From the NCBI GenBank assembly GCA_035477615.1, contig DATIKJ010000038.1:1-15424 (forward strand): 15,424 bases of DNA. Reading direction: 5' to 3'. The notes below the pieces were generated by a model that was given only the letters and a program-made list of their open reading frames with translations, made no database searches and was not told the origin of the DNA. Positions within the stretch are counted from its first letter, which is position 1. Every line of letters starts with the position of its first letter. Position numbers and translations under genes: made by a program. This DNA comes from UBA2277 sp035477615 (GTDB lineage: Bacteria; Patescibacteriota; Microgenomatia; UBA1400; MFAQ01). This document shows, one piece after another, positions 7,048 to 12,278 of the stretch.

Positions 7048-7076
7048 AGTATGGATAAAAAATTACCAAAAGTCAA
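7048..7076 (-). promoter_or_regulatory. Promoter of the two-gene coiled-coil operon
   Basis: On the minus strand TTGACT (7076-7071), a 17-base spacer and CATACT (7053-7048) form the promoter, with a predicted start near 7041. It is divergent from the promoter at 7110-7138, and the two share a short intergenic region. Confidence 0.6.
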
Positions 7077-7109
7077 TACCGCCATAGTACCCTATCCACA
7101 AACTATAGG

Positions 7110-7138
7110 TTGACATTTGCCCATAGTAGTGCTATACT
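7110..7138 (+). promoter_or_regulatory. Strong promoter producing a probably leaderless mRNA
   Basis: TTGACA (7110-7115), a 17-base spacer and TATACT (7133-7138) form the promoter. Transcription starting about seven bases after the -10 box falls at 7145-7146, which is the A of the ATG start codon. Confidence 0.75.
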
Positions 7139-7145
7139 CTCCGCT

Positions 7146-7616
7146 ATGAAATCAATTTTGCCTATCATCTTGATCGTACTCGTCCTCACCGGCGCGATTG
7201 TCTATTCTCTAGCCAAACGCTCCGTTCCGGTCAAACCCATCGACAACATCGGCATCCCAGCCAATGAGCTCGAAGGCAACAGTACAATCACTCCTACCCC
7301 TTCAGACACCAAAAAGTCTGGTTTTGGCAACTTAACTGTTTCCCCTACCCCTACTATTACTTCAGTCAAGCCTACAGTTACTGTTCCTGAAGTTGCGGAA
7401 ACTTCTGTCACCACCAAAGGTGGCCAGACCAGTACTGCCAAAACTACTACCACAAAAACTACTATCTGTACTCCGGTTTACGGCTCTGCCGAAACCTGTA
7501 CCGAGCACATTGTTGTTGACACTGGTGCCGAAAGTGCCATGTTCTTCAACTTCGCCGGTCTTGCCTACCTCGGAGGCTTAGCCTCCTTCGTTAAGGCCAA
7601 ATCTTTAAAAAAGTAA
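7146..7616 (+). CDS. Thr/Pro-rich surface protein with sorting-signal-like tail, candidate sortase substrate
   Basis: This 156-residue protein begins with MKSILPIILIVLVLTGAIVYSL, a signal peptide or signal anchor. A long Thr/Ser/Pro-rich stalk follows (TPTPSDTKKS, VSPTPTITSVKPTVTVP, STAKTTTTKTT). A short segment with two Cys (ICTPVYGSAETCTEH) precedes VVDTGAES, a hydrophobic helix (FNFAGLAYLGGLASFV) and the basic end KAKSLKK. The order of motif, hydrophobic segment and positive tail is that of a cell-wall sorting signal. VVDTG would occupy the place of LPxTG with Val in both first positions, so the motif is non-canonical. The start at ATG 7146 is supported by the promoter; longer readings would begin inside its -35 box. 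There is no SD because the mRNA appears leaderless. The sortase gene lies 1.9 kb upstream. Confidence 0.82.
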   Translation: MKSILPIILIVLVLTGAIVYSLAKRSVPVKPIDNIGIPANELEGNSTITPTPSDTKKSGFGNLTVSPTPTITSVKPTVTVPEVAETSVTTKGGQTSTAKTTTTKTTICTPVYGSAETCTEHIVVDTGAESAMFFNFAGLAYLGGLASFVKAKSLKK

Positions 7617-7629
7617 ACCTGTCCCTTCA

Positions 7630-7804
7630 TTTCGCACTTTGAGCCAAGTACGAACAGTACTGTAGGCGAAAAGTAAAAATGAATGGAAAATTGAAATATA
7701 CCTCTGCTTTCAAGCCTAACTAGAAAGCAGAGAGTAGATCTCAAATCTACGTAGTACCTTGAAATTGGAAGCTAAAAATTTCAAACATCCTGCCTTTAGG
7801 CAGG
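7630..7804 (+). other. Cluster of hairpins in the leader region of the 7832 gene
   Basis: The 215-base gap 7617-7831 holds several inverted repeats in a row. TTTCGC (7630-7635) pairs with GCGAAA (7666-7671) around an inner AGTAC/GTACT stem. CTCTGCTTTC (7702-7711) pairs with GAAAGCAGAG (7723-7732), a perfect 10-bp stem. GTAGAT (7734-7739) pairs with ATCTAC (7745-7750). TTGAAATT (7759-7766) pairs with AATTTCAA (7777-7784). CCTGCC (7789-7794) pairs with GGCAGG (7799-7804). None is followed by a clear T-tract. No clear promoter was found. It could be a structured leader or a small RNA; no known riboswitch was recognised. The strand is assumed from the flanking genes. Confidence 0.5.
7789..7804. 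repeat. CCTGCC-TTTA-GGCAGG palindrome
   Basis: A perfect 6-bp inverted repeat with a 4-base loop lies 17 bases before the SD of the next gene. It shares its CCTGCC arm with the palindrome at 1904-1924 inside the NYN gene, so it may belong to a dispersed repeat family. Confidence 0.4.
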
Positions 7805-7831
7805 CACTCTATTTGTTCCAAAGGAGGAAAC

Positions 7832-9019
7832 ATGCTTACCCTTTCTGTTTCGGTTATTTCTGTGGTCGCCTTTGCGGTCATCATCATTGGATCCATACTG
7901 TTGATTCCTATTTTTAAAAACAAATGGTGGATCCCCGCGGTCATCGGCGCCCTTGCCACTCTGGCATTTGGGCTCATCTTCCACACTTGGTGGTTTTTGC
8001 TCCTTGCTTTTTTGCTGGCCGCGCTCACAACTACAGCTTTCTTCGTTTCCAGTGGCTGGCGTATCATCCTGGCAATCACCATCGTCCTGGTCACTATCGG
8101 AGCAATTTTTGTAATAGTGCCACGGGCTTCAGGGGAGTTGAACAAATATCGTTCATCTATCGATGATATGGGAGAAATAATCGCCAGCAAAATCAACTCC
8201 ACCAACATCAATGAAGCTTCTCCCGCCAACCCCATCATCCCAGTAGTCGCGACTGACTGTGTCGAAGCCGTCATCGTCGAGTCTCAGACTCACGGTGGCT
8301 TAGTCGAAGCCGACCTCAACGACGGCGATCCCTTCGACTACGGCCTAACCGTCGTCAACCCGGATGTCCCCCAAGGTAATCAAACTCTGGTTGTTCTCAC
8401 CGAGCCTAGGGGCGTCTTCGACGTCATTTATCCGAAGATGTATTTCACCAGTTACCGCCTTCGAGGCACCTTGGATGAAGCCATCTGTTCAGCTCTGAAG
8501 CTTGCCCCAAGCGCCAAAAACTACGTTTTTGTGGGCGAAGCGGCCATGCCCAAAGGCTGGACAAGCGTTGATATCACCGGTTGGTGGACGGAGCTCGTTA
8601 AAAAAGAATATGCCGATGAACCCATCATCAACACTGGCTCCGACGAATGGCCTGCGTATCAACTTGCTCCCGACGACCCGAATCGCACCATCGATATGGA
8701 TAGTGCCATCTACGGCCAGCTCTGGAATCCAAATATCGGCGGCGTGGTGTACCACTTCCAAATTGAGAAGGGGTACAAACTCACTGTCGGCAAATGGATC
8801 CAGGGAACCTACTGGGGAATCCCCGATGGTGCCACAAATGTTCAGGAACGTATCATCCAGGCTACAAACGAGGTTGTCCTTCGTGACAATCTCAACCCGG
8901 CCAACGTTACCCTCATCTATTGCGGTGATTCATTACCCAAAACCTTGCTCGAAAAAGAAGGTTATGTCACCGTCAGTTGGAGAGCCCAGTACTACGGCTG
9001 GAAATGCGAAATGAAATAG
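7832..9019 (+). CDS. Membrane protein with four N-terminal helices and a large unknown domain
   Basis: This 395-residue protein of unknown function is preceded by a strong AAGGAGG (7821-7827) four bases before ATG 7832. Four hydrophobic helices fill the first quarter (about 5-27, 33-50, 53-73 and 77-96), and the remaining 300 residues are soluble. This domain is rich in Trp, Tyr, Asp and Pro (IDMDSAIYGQLWNPNIGGVV, WIQGTYWGIPDGATN) and contains Cys142, Cys215, Cys368 and Cys392. With an even number of helices, it would lie on the same side of the membrane as the N-terminus. There are no enzyme motifs I recognise. It is a single-gene unit with a hairpin-rich upstream region and a terminator at 9036-9065. 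The neighbouring duplicated two-helix membrane proteins might be partners, but only position suggests it. Confidence 0.85.
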   Translation: MLTLSVSVISVVAFAVIIIGSILLIPIFKNKWWIPAVIGALATLAFGLIFHTWWFLLLAFLLAALTTTAFFVSSGWRIILAITIVLVTIGAIFVIVPRASGELNKYRSSIDDMGEIIASKINSTNINEASPANPIIPVVATDCVEAVIVESQTHGGLVEADLNDGDPFDYGLTVVNPDVPQGNQTLVVLTEPRGVFDVIYPKMYFTSYRLRGTLDEAICSALKLAPSAKNYVFVGEAAMPKGWTSVDITGWWTELVKKEYADEPIINTGSDEWPAYQLAPDDPNRTIDMDSAIYGQLWNPNIGGVVYHFQIEKGYKLTVGKWIQGTYWGIPDGATNVQERIIQATNEVVLRDNLNPANVTLIYCGDSLPKTLLEKEGYVTVSWRAQYYGWKCEMK

Positions 9020-9035
9020 CTTCCGATTTCCCTAT

Positions 9036-9065
9036 CCCCCGAAGCAATTCGGGGGAGTTTTCTCT
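9036..9065 (+). terminator. Intrinsic terminator of the 7832 gene
   Basis: CCCCCGAA (9036-9043) and TTCGGGGG (9048-9055) form an 8-bp stem closed by a GCAA (GNRA-type) tetraloop, followed by AGTTTTCTCTT. Confidence 0.9.
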
Positions 9066-9087
9066 TAAACATGATTATCGTGTCTAA
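9065..9087. promoter_or_regulatory. Inverted repeat, copy 1, upstream of the first two-helix gene
   Basis: TTAAACATGA (9065-9074), a TTA spacer and TCGTGTCTAA (9078-9087) are complementary at 8 of 10 Watson-Crick positions, plus one G-U. The same element recurs at 9381-9404 before the second gene. It lies about 50 bases upstream of the start codon. It could be an operator or a leader hairpin. Confidence 0.5.
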
Positions 9088-9138
9088 AAGAAAGCTTAAA
9101 CCAAACAAAACGTACCTTAAAGATAAAAAGGAGAAAAA

Positions 9139-9321
9139 ATGAAACTGCCTATTCCCAGTGCCAAAACAATATATAAGTTTAACCTTGGCATCAGTACCAT
9201 CCTCCTGGGCTTCGCCCTGGTTATAATGGTCAGCCCGAACGGATTTATCATCGGCGCTATCATGGCCTTCTTTATGGTCAAAAGCATCGTCGACACTCTC
9301 AAAAAACTTTCCCTGATCTAA
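9139..9321 (+). CDS. Tiny two-helix membrane protein, duplicate A
   Basis: This 60-residue protein has AAAGGAG (9127-9133) five bases before ATG 9139. After an N-terminal segment (MKLPIPSAKTIYKF) come two hydrophobic helices separated by a short turn at SPNG (LGISTILLGFALVIMV, then FIIGAIMAFFMVKSIV), and a basic end (DTLKKLSLI). It is a paralogue of the next gene: same size and topology, same flanking inverted repeat, same 22-base downstream block and own terminator. Function is unknown. Small membrane-modulating proteins, holin-like proteins and toxins share this general form, but none is indicated specifically. Confidence 0.75.
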   Translation: MKLPIPSAKTIYKFNLGISTILLGFALVIMVSPNGFIIGAIMAFFMVKSIVDTLKKLSLI

Positions 9322-9325
9322 CAAT

Positions 9326-9347
9326 CTCCAGTCTCCTCCTTTGGTCA
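9326..9347 (+). repeat. 22-base conserved 3' block, copy 1 (anti-SD-like)
   Basis: The block lies just after the stop codon of duplicate A and is identical to 9629-9650 after duplicate B. It contains CTCCTCCTTT (9333-9342), complementary to the SD AAAGGAG of its own transcript and resembling the anti-SD end of 16S rRNA. The terminator stem begins two bases later. Confidence 0.7.
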
Positions 9348-9348
9348 T

Positions 9349-9382
9349 CCCCCCGGGCTTGTCCCGGGGGGAATTTTCTCTT
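9349..9382 (+). terminator. Intrinsic terminator after duplicate A
   Basis: CCCCCCGGG (9349-9357) pairs perfectly with CCCGGGGGG (9363-9371) around CTTGT, followed by AATTTTCTCTT. The T-run is modest, so read-through to duplicate B is possible. Confidence 0.85.
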
Positions 9383-9404
9383 AAACATGAATTATCGTGT
9401 TTAA
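9381..9404. promoter_or_regulatory. Inverted repeat, copy 2, upstream of the second two-helix gene
   Basis: TTAAACATGA (9381-9390), an ATTA spacer and TCGTGTTTAA (9395-9404) are complementary at 9 of 10 positions, with the tenth a G-T. The flanking TTTTCTC and AAGAAAGCTT are also shared with copy 1, so the whole block of about 42 bases is duplicated. Confidence 0.55.
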
Positions 9405-9447
9405 AAGAAAGCTTCAACTCAAAAAGAAATTTAAAAAAGGAGAAACT

Positions 9448-9621
9448 GTGTTCTGGACAAAATTTGATGCTGTTTTAAGCCTTTCTATGCTCATAGTGGG
9501 CATTGGGCTAATCTTTCGGGGTGATTGTCTTTTATTCATACTGGGTCTTGCTATAGCGATCTGGGGCCTTATTGATCTCGTTATTGATATAAAGAAAATT
9601 CACGATGATCTCTATTCATAA
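9448..9621 (+). CDS. Tiny two-helix membrane protein, duplicate B
   Basis: This 57-residue protein starts with GTG at 9448, chosen because AAGGAG (9437-9442) lies five bases upstream and because it matches the position of the start in duplicate A. An upstream in-frame GTG at 9397 would fall inside the inverted repeat and is rejected. Two hydrophobic helices (AVLSLSMLIVGIGLIF, then CLLFILGLAIAIWGLIDLVI) are followed by a charged end, DIKKIHDDLYS. Topology and flanking DNA match duplicate A, but the protein sequences have diverged strongly compared with the flanking control elements. A near-perfect terminator follows. Confidence 0.72.
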   Translation: MFWTKFDAVLSLSMLIVGIGLIFRGDCLLFILGLAIAIWGLIDLVIDIKKIHDDLYS

Positions 9622-9628
9622 TATTAGA

Positions 9629-9650
9629 CTCCAGTCTCCTCCTTTGGTCA
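9629..9650 (+). repeat. 22-base conserved 3' block, copy 2 (anti-SD-like)
   Basis: Identical over 22 bases to 9326-9347 and in the same position: between the stop codon and the terminator stem. Confidence 0.7.
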
Positions 9651-9651
9651 A

Positions 9652-9682
9652 GCCCCGGCGTACTCCGCCGGGGCCTTTTTTT
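9652..9682 (+). terminator. Intrinsic terminator after duplicate B
   Basis: GCCCCGGCG (9652-9660) pairs perfectly with CGCCGGGGC (9666-9674) around TACTC, then C and seven T. This is one of the strongest terminators in the window and closes the duplicated module. Confidence 0.93.
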
Positions 9683-9725
9683 GCTCATTTTGCAAACATA
9701 TTCGTGCACATAAATTCCGTAGTAC

Positions 9726-9895
9726 TTTGTCCTTATGAGGAAGTTACGCAAAGCGACTAGTGTACTCACTGTCCAGGGTACTCATCGGAAATTGCTGGTT
9801 TCTAGGTACTCCTAGAAAATTTCGCTGTGTAATAGGCTGCAATTCGCGCTGGCGAATTGACATAGCCGGTCCTCAGAAGGATAAGTATGAGAGGA
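9726..9895. other. Structured non-coding region before the glycosyltransferase gene
   Basis: The 349-base gap 9622-9970 has no credible gene. Apart from the terminator it contains a long-range pairing of TCCTTATGAGG (9730-9740) with CCTCAGAAGGA (9872-9882), 10 of 11 positions. Two perfect local hairpins lie between: TTTCTAGG (9799-9806) with CCTAGAAA (9811-9818), extended by GAAAT/ATTTC, and CAATTCGC (9840-9847) with GCGAATTG (9852-9859), flanked by GGCT/AGCC. TTGTCA-N17-TATGAA on the minus strand (about 9934 down to 9906) could be a promoter. The strand is undecided. It may be a small RNA or a repeat element. Confidence 0.4.
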
Positions 9896-9947
9896 ATTAG
9901 GCACGAATTCATAATTTCCCCTGTAATACTTGACAAAAGGATAAAAG

Positions 9948-9953
9948 TATAAT
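9948..9953 (+). promoter_or_regulatory. Possible -10 box for the glycosyltransferase gene
   Basis: A perfect TATAAT predicts a start near 9960 and a leader of only about 11 bases with no SD. TTGACA at 9930-9935 is only 12 bases away, too close for a standard -35, so the promoter is incomplete. Confidence 0.35.
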
Positions 9954-9970
9954 AACCTGTATATATCACT

Positions 9971-10849
9971 ATGAGATATACAAATAAACAAATACCTTTG
10001 ATTTCGGTCATTCTGCCGGTCCACAATGCCTCCAAATACCTAGTTGAGGCTCTTGAGAGCCTTCGTTACCAGACCTACCCCCACTTCGAGGTCATTGCCA
10101 TCGATGACGCCTCAACCGACAACTCCTACCAAGTCCTAAAAAACTACACCAAGATCGACTCCCGCTTCAAGGCCTACAAAAACAAGATCAACCTCAAGAT
10201 TGCTAAAACCCTTAATCTAGGCATCACTAAGGCCAAAGGTGAGTTCATCGCTCGTATGGATGCCGACGATATTGCCCTTCCCAACCGCTTTGCCAAACAA
10301 ATCAAGTTCCTCACCTCTCACCCAGGCGTGGTTGTCGTTGGTGGTCAGTGCCTCACCATTGACAAAGATAGCCACATTACCGGCAAAAAGCTCTTCCCCA
10401 CAAACCACATCGCCATCCACGAGCTCATGTATACTGCCAATCCTCTCCAGCACCCCAGTATTATGATCCGCCGCTCTCTTTTACCCAAAGCCTTCTCTTG
10501 GTACAACCCTAAGCTCACCCCCGCTGAAGACCTTGATCTCTACTTCCGTCTTGGCAAGTTTGGTTTGTTTGCCAACCTCAAATCCACTATTCTTATGTAT
10601 CGCCAGCACGGCGACTCCGAGACCTTTAGAAATCCCAAACACACCTTCCACGTTACCCAAGAGGTTCGTCACCTCGCTGTCAGCAAACATGGTTATAAGC
10701 CCAAGCTCAAGTCCAAAATCATCGCCCAACTTCAATCCTTGGTTCTCTCCGTCATTCCAGGTTCCTTCGTCTTTCCTTTGTATACCTTCGTTCGTGGCAC
10801 CAAAATCAAGGAAACTATCGACAATCTTAATCTCCGTCTCACTTCCTAA
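9971..10849 (+). CDS. Family 2 glycosyltransferase (GT-A fold)
   Basis: This 292-residue enzyme should transfer a sugar from a nucleotide-sugar donor to an envelope or polysaccharide acceptor; specificity cannot be read. GT2 landmarks are the N-terminal strand ISVILPVHNA (11-20), VIAIDDASTD (41-50), the metal-binding ARMDADD (94-100, DxD-type), and the ED pair at 186-187 in PAEDLDLYFRLG, where the family's catalytic base lies. The C-terminal 45 residues are moderately hydrophobic (LVLSVIPGSFVFPLYTF), suggesting peripheral membrane attachment on the cytosolic side. The start is ATG 9971; there is no SD and the leader is very short. It is monocistronic by appearance, with the next gene having its own promoter. 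No clear terminator follows. Confidence 0.93.
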   Translation: MRYTNKQIPLISVILPVHNASKYLVEALESLRYQTYPHFEVIAIDDASTDNSYQVLKNYTKIDSRFKAYKNKINLKIAKTLNLGITKAKGEFIARMDADDIALPNRFAKQIKFLTSHPGVVVVGGQCLTIDKDSHITGKKLFPTNHIAIHELMYTANPLQHPSIMIRRSLLPKAFSWYNPKLTPAEDLDLYFRLGKFGLFANLKSTILMYRQHGDSETFRNPKHTFHVTQEVRHLAVSKHGYKPKLKSKIIAQLQSLVLSVIPGSFVFPLYTFVRGTKIKETIDNLNLRLTS

Positions 10850-10875
10850 ATCCCCTATTTCTTACCCACCCAGCC

Positions 10876-10904
10876 TTGTATTTATCTCATAATAGTGAGA
10901 TAAT
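10876..10904 (+). promoter_or_regulatory. Promoter with overlapping operator-like inverted repeat
   Basis: TTGTAT (10876-10881), a 17-base spacer and GATAAT (10899-10904) form a promoter. A perfect 8-bp inverted repeat, TTATCTCA (10882-10889) and TGAGATAA (10896-10903) with a 6-base spacer, fills the spacer and most of the -10 box. This is the geometry of an operator bound by a dimeric repressor. Confidence 0.6.
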
Positions 10905-10948
10905 CTCTCCATCTAATCTTATCCACGTACTTTTAAAAAGGAGAAAAT

Positions 10949-11554
10949 ATGTCGAACGTTGCCGAGCTTATCTACAAAGGCAAATACAAACTAGAAGACG
11001 CCCTTTCCGAACTGGACGACAAAAGAGCTCAATTACTACGCCAATCTCTCGGATACTTTTATATGGCTGAGCAAGAGCCAAATTTGACTGACGATGACAA
11101 AATAGAAATCTATAGCTACTCTGCCATAGGGTATTGCTACCTCAAAGAATGGCATTTGTCATTAAAATATGAAAATCTCACTTATGATATCAAACCAAAA
11201 CATCACCGTGCCAAAATAGCTGAGGCATTTCGCTTAATGTGTAGCTTAGATGGCGTCACATATGGAGAGCTTCATGAAACAGTCGAGTGCTTCCAGGAAT
11301 ACTATCAAAACATCAAACCCGACGAAGAAAATCACGACGATCTATTTTTTGAACTCTCCATGGACACTTTCGTGCTTAATGATCTCGCTGTTAATTTAGA
11401 TGGGGACTGCACTTGTATTTGCGATTGCATTCTCTCAGCACCTTGGGATACCCTAATATACAAATTCAAAGATCCAGAAACAATCAAGACTTTAAAGAAT
11501 TGCATTGAAGACTTCAAGGCCGAAGTCCATTTCCTGCTCGCCATGATGGAATAA
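10949..11554 (+). CDS. Hypothetical helical-repeat (TPR-like) protein, paralogue of the next gene
   Basis: This 201-residue soluble protein has a strong SD (AAAAGGAG) before ATG 10949. It is almost wholly helical. Residues 54-92 (SYSAIGYCYLKEWHLSLKYE onward) resemble a TPR unit: a helix with Gly and Tyr, a turn, a second helix, and a following Pro. A Cys-rich stretch CTCICDC (about 154-160) in the C-terminal half could bind metal or form disulfides. It is 22 bases upstream of a second gene encoding a related protein, so the two probably arose by duplication. There is no signal peptide. Expression is likely controlled through the inverted repeat in the promoter. Function is unknown; TPR-like proteins usually bind partner proteins. 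Confidence 0.8.
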   Translation: MSNVAELIYKGKYKLEDALSELDDKRAQLLRQSLGYFYMAEQEPNLTDDDKIEIYSYSAIGYCYLKEWHLSLKYENLTYDIKPKHHRAKIAEAFRLMCSLDGVTYGELHETVECFQEYYQNIKPDEENHDDLFFELSMDTFVLNDLAVNLDGDCTCICDCILSAPWDTLIYKFKDPETIKTLKNCIEDFKAEVHFLLAMME

Positions 11555-11576
11555 AAACTCAAAGGAGGACTATAAA

Positions 11577-12242
11577 TTGGAAACAAGAACTCTTTCAGTT
11601 ATCAAAAACGAAATCTTGTGTTTGTTCGAAAATTCCCGTCATTGTCCCAGTGTCCCAGTCCAGGGCACCTTCATGAATCAAACCATTAATCTTCTTCAAG
11701 AAGCTTTTCTCATCGAAGACAGGACCGAAGCAGACAATCTCTATCTCCACGAAATGGCAGCTATTGTCTTCTGTTTTGCCGATAATTGGGACAGTGTCAT
11801 AAAACACCTCCAAATCGCCAAAAAGATTAACCCCGACGGTTTCCTGGTCAAGGTTGCCTCCGCTTTTCTGGCTTTCCACGAGGTCGAGGTTACGAGCTAC
11901 AAAGACGCTCACCAAAAAATTGCTGCACTCAATCACTCTTTGTTGGCTATTTACGAGTTCAACAGACACTACCAAAAACCAAAAGACCTAACAGAGAGAA
12001 ATGCCGGTCTACATATGTTCATCACTCTCTGTCTAATTCAAGCCACCAAAAACATCATCCACTTAAAGAAACCTTTAGATCAAGCTTTGCATAGCATCCA
12101 ATTCGGCACCATCACTAGTGATCCTCAAAATTTGGTACTGCTCTACTACGAACACAAACAGCTTCTTAGAGAATACATGTCTGCTACCGAGGGACTAATC
12201 GGATTGGTCGCTCTCAGAAAAGTCTTTCACAACATAGACTAA
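11577..12242 (+). CDS. Hypothetical helical-repeat (TPR-like) protein, second paralogue
   Basis: This 221-residue soluble protein starts with TTG at 11577, eight bases after AAAGGAGG (11561-11568). Residues 58-96 (YLHEMAAIVFCFADNWDSVI onward, with KKINPDG) align by eye with residues 54-92 of the upstream neighbour: same helix-turn-helix spacing, aromatic positions and a Pro after the second helix. This is the reason for calling them paralogues. It lacks the neighbour's CTCICDC stretch. It is the last gene of the operon, closed by the terminator at 12252-12278. The function is unknown; the pair could form a heterodimer. Confidence 0.8.
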   Translation: METRTLSVIKNEILCLFENSRHCPSVPVQGTFMNQTINLLQEAFLIEDRTEADNLYLHEMAAIVFCFADNWDSVIKHLQIAKKINPDGFLVKVASAFLAFHEVEVTSYKDAHQKIAALNHSLLAIYEFNRHYQKPKDLTERNAGLHMFITLCLIQATKNIIHLKKPLDQALHSIQFGTITSDPQNLVLLYYEHKQLLREYMSATEGLIGLVALRKVFHNID

Positions 12243-12251
12243 CCTTCCCTC

Positions 12252-12278
12252 AACCCCGCTACATGCGGGGTTTTTATT
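12252..12278 (+). terminator. Intrinsic terminator of the 10949-12242 operon
   Basis: AACCCCGC (12252-12259) pairs with GCGGGGTT (12265-12272) around TACAT, followed by TTTATTT. It lies between convergent genes. Confidence 0.88.

Noticed and set aside
7747..8274. Minus-strand frame of 175 codons overlapping the 7832 gene
   Set aside because: It is antisense to the membrane-helix region of a gene with a strong SD, and its composition (Met/Ile/Arg-rich) is that of a shadow frame.
9397..9447. Upstream GTG start adding 17 residues to duplicate B
   Set aside because: It lies inside the inverted repeat, has no SD, and has no counterpart in duplicate A. The SD at 9437-9442 points to GTG 9448.
9065..9650. 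CRISPR array from the repeated blocks
   Set aside because: There are only two copies, about 300 bases apart, each flanking a gene, with no spacer-like regularity.
9930..9953. TTGACA with TATAAT as a promoter
   Set aside because: The spacer is only 12 bases. The TATAAT may still act as a -10 box alone.
9802..10035. Minus-strand open frames before and within the start of the glycosyltransferase gene
   Set aside because: No SD, no recognisable protein features, and they overlap inverted repeats and a certain gene.
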